Part shown: in pieces, positions 62,690-64,000 of the stretch | Position numbering within the stretch: the stretch's first letter is position 1 | Layout of the letters: every line of letters starts with the position of its first letter | Assembly: GCF_964204645.1 (NCBI RefSeq) | Contig: NC_134026.1 | Span: 24,012,650-24,076,649, forward strand | Reading direction: 5' to 3' | Length of the DNA: 64,000 nt | DNA from: Tubulanus polymorphus | Taxonomy: Eukaryota; Nemertea; Palaeonemertea; Tubulaniformes; Tubulanidae | Translations under genes and position numbers: made by a program | Notes under the pieces: model-generated | Databases searched by the model: none | Seen by the model: only the letters and a program-made list of their open reading frames with translations | Told to the model about the DNA's origin: nothing

Positions 62690-64000
62690 TCATATGGCGT
62701 CACAAGCCCCGAGGCTTGTCACGCCATATTGGGGCTTGACACGCCATGTGGTAAACATAAAATGAAAATCAAATCCTAGTCGACTACGTCTCGCGGGTTT
62801 TTCTTCCGAAGTTGAAATATTCGATTGGATATTTATTTGTCATAGATGATTTACAACGTACTATATATACGTAATAAGAACTACATATTACATCGCATAT
62901 ATGAAAATGATTTGATTCAGAAGATTACTTTTAATCAATAACTTATAACGAGTAATGTTTGAATCAAACTTTATTTGATATGAATTTCATATTTTGTAAG
63001 AATCTGATGGAACAGGAAAATTGAATGAGTTTTACAGAATAAAAATTTTTAATTTACTATCTTACATTTCAATGAATCATTCATCTATTTCACATGATTT
63101 GTTGATCAATTAGTCTTAGAAGAACATAGTTAATGTTAGAAAAACATATATGGTGAGCCAGGCTCCAATCTAGTGTGATCTGCAGTCAATATGGCTCCTA
63201 AAATCGCTAAGCCTTCTACATGGCGTGTAAGGCCCCAAATGTTCTGCAGCCAATATGGCGTGTCAAGCCCCAAATTGTCTGCAGAATAGCTTCAATAATT
63301 GAAACATGGTTTGTCAATAATTTAGTCTTAGAAAAAAAGCAATACTGTTAAAAAAAACTGGTCTAAAATCACGCTGTCTTCTACATGGCGTGTCAGGCCC
63401 CAAATATTCTGCAGCCAATATGTCAAAGCCCCAAACGGTCTGCAGAATAGCTTCAATTGAAACATGGCGTGAGAGGACCCAATCGATCGGGTTTCCGTAA
63501 AAACAAATTAATAATTGTCACTATTTTTCTTAACTGTTCAAACATTAATCATTCAACATGGTTTGTCAAGCATTTAGTCTTGACAAGCAAAAACTGTTAC
63601 ATAAAGCTCCTAAAATCACGCTGTCTTCTACATGGCGTGTCAGGCCCCAAATGTTCTGCAGAATGCTTCAATTGAGACATGGCACGAGAGGACCCGAACG
63701 GTTTTCCCTACAAACAAATGAATAATTGTCATTAATTGTCTTAAATGTTCAAAGATTTATCATTCTATATGGTTTGTCAATCATTTAGTCTTAGAAAAAA
63801 GCAAATACTGTTACATAAAGCACCTAAAATCACGCTGTCTTTTACATGGCGTGTCAGGCCCCAAATGTTCTGCAGCCAATATGGCGTGAGAGGACCCGAA
63901 CGGTTTTCTATGGAAGCAATTAAATTATATCTTTAGTTTCAATTAGTTATATATTGTTTATGATTTGATAATCACAAAGTGTTAGAAAGCCAAACAAATT
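62690..64000. repeat. Satellite-like array of 'atggcgtgtcaggcccc' units, continuing past the window
   Basis: The block 'tacatggcgtgtcaggcccc' 'aaatgttctgcagccaatat' recurs near 63220, 63390, 63630 and 63850, each followed by 'gaggacccgaacgg' or a relative and, in the next stretch, 'tttagtcttagaaaa'. Spacing between the tttagtctt anchors is about 211, 252 and 210 bases. The array opens with a hairpin at 62692-62729 (17-bp arms atatggcgt...gcc, one mismatch, loop ccga). The end is outside the window. Confidence 0.8.

Noticed and set aside
62690-64000. CRISPR-like repeat array
   Set aside because: The repeat spacing is irregular, units are over 200 bp, spacers are themselves repeated and the genome is eukaryotic; it is a satellite-type array.

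Overview
This is a window of eukaryotic (animal) nuclear DNA. It is AT-rich and gene-sparse, its genes are split by GT-AG introns, and poly(A) signals follow several of them. The gene set (a grainyhead transcription factor, an SLC6 transporter with glycine-transporter features, a P3-like SLC10 protein, a Tctex-type dynein light chain, the complex III hinge subunit) is bilaterian. The interspersed repeats suggest a marine invertebrate, perhaps a mollusc or other lophotrochozoan, but that placement is only an inference.

Layout. 1-9.6 kb: no recognisable gene; one minus-strand copy of an interspersed repeat (3.36-3.9 kb), a foldback element (4.3-4.8 kb), a long (TA)n tract framed by an inverted repeat (7.3 kb) and a 20-bp hairpin (9.4 kb). 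9.69-10.08 kb: first coding exon of a minus-strand receptor with an ANF/ionotropic-glutamate-receptor-type ligand-binding domain. 11.7-19.2 kb: a complete 16-exon grainyhead-like gene on the minus strand, reconstructed exon by exon with consistent splice phases. 26.4-31.0 kb: a three-exon SLC10 gene with a large ectodomain. 35.8-39.5 kb: a compact cluster with a Tctex1-domain gene (plus), a convergent small secreted protein with four CX3C motifs (minus), and three weaker small exons. 41.95-42.12 kb: a foldback element carrying a hammerhead-ribozyme-like motif. 44.3-52.8 kb: a complete 13-exon SLC6 gene. 55.0-56.2 kb: an unrecognised small single-pass membrane protein with a cysteine-rich juxtamembrane segment. 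57.5-58.2 kb: an intronless gene with a TATA box and a PH-like segment. 58.8 kb: a decayed genomic duplicate of the last exon of the membrane-protein gene. 59.9-60.5 kb: UQCRH (first exon not found). 60.6-64 kb: repeats, comprising a long copy of the interspersed element with four ~154-bp internal repeats, an inverted-repeat element, and a satellite-like array running off the window.

The genes do not form an obvious pathway. They are ordinary unlinked animal genes: three membrane transport or receptor genes, one developmental transcription factor, one dynein subunit and one respiratory-chain subunit. The less ordinary content is in the repeats (hammerhead-like motif, palindromes, three-copy element) and in the small orphan genes of the 36-39 and 55-59 kb clusters. 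All exon joins were made by eye from splice signals and phase; none has been checked against transcripts or databases.
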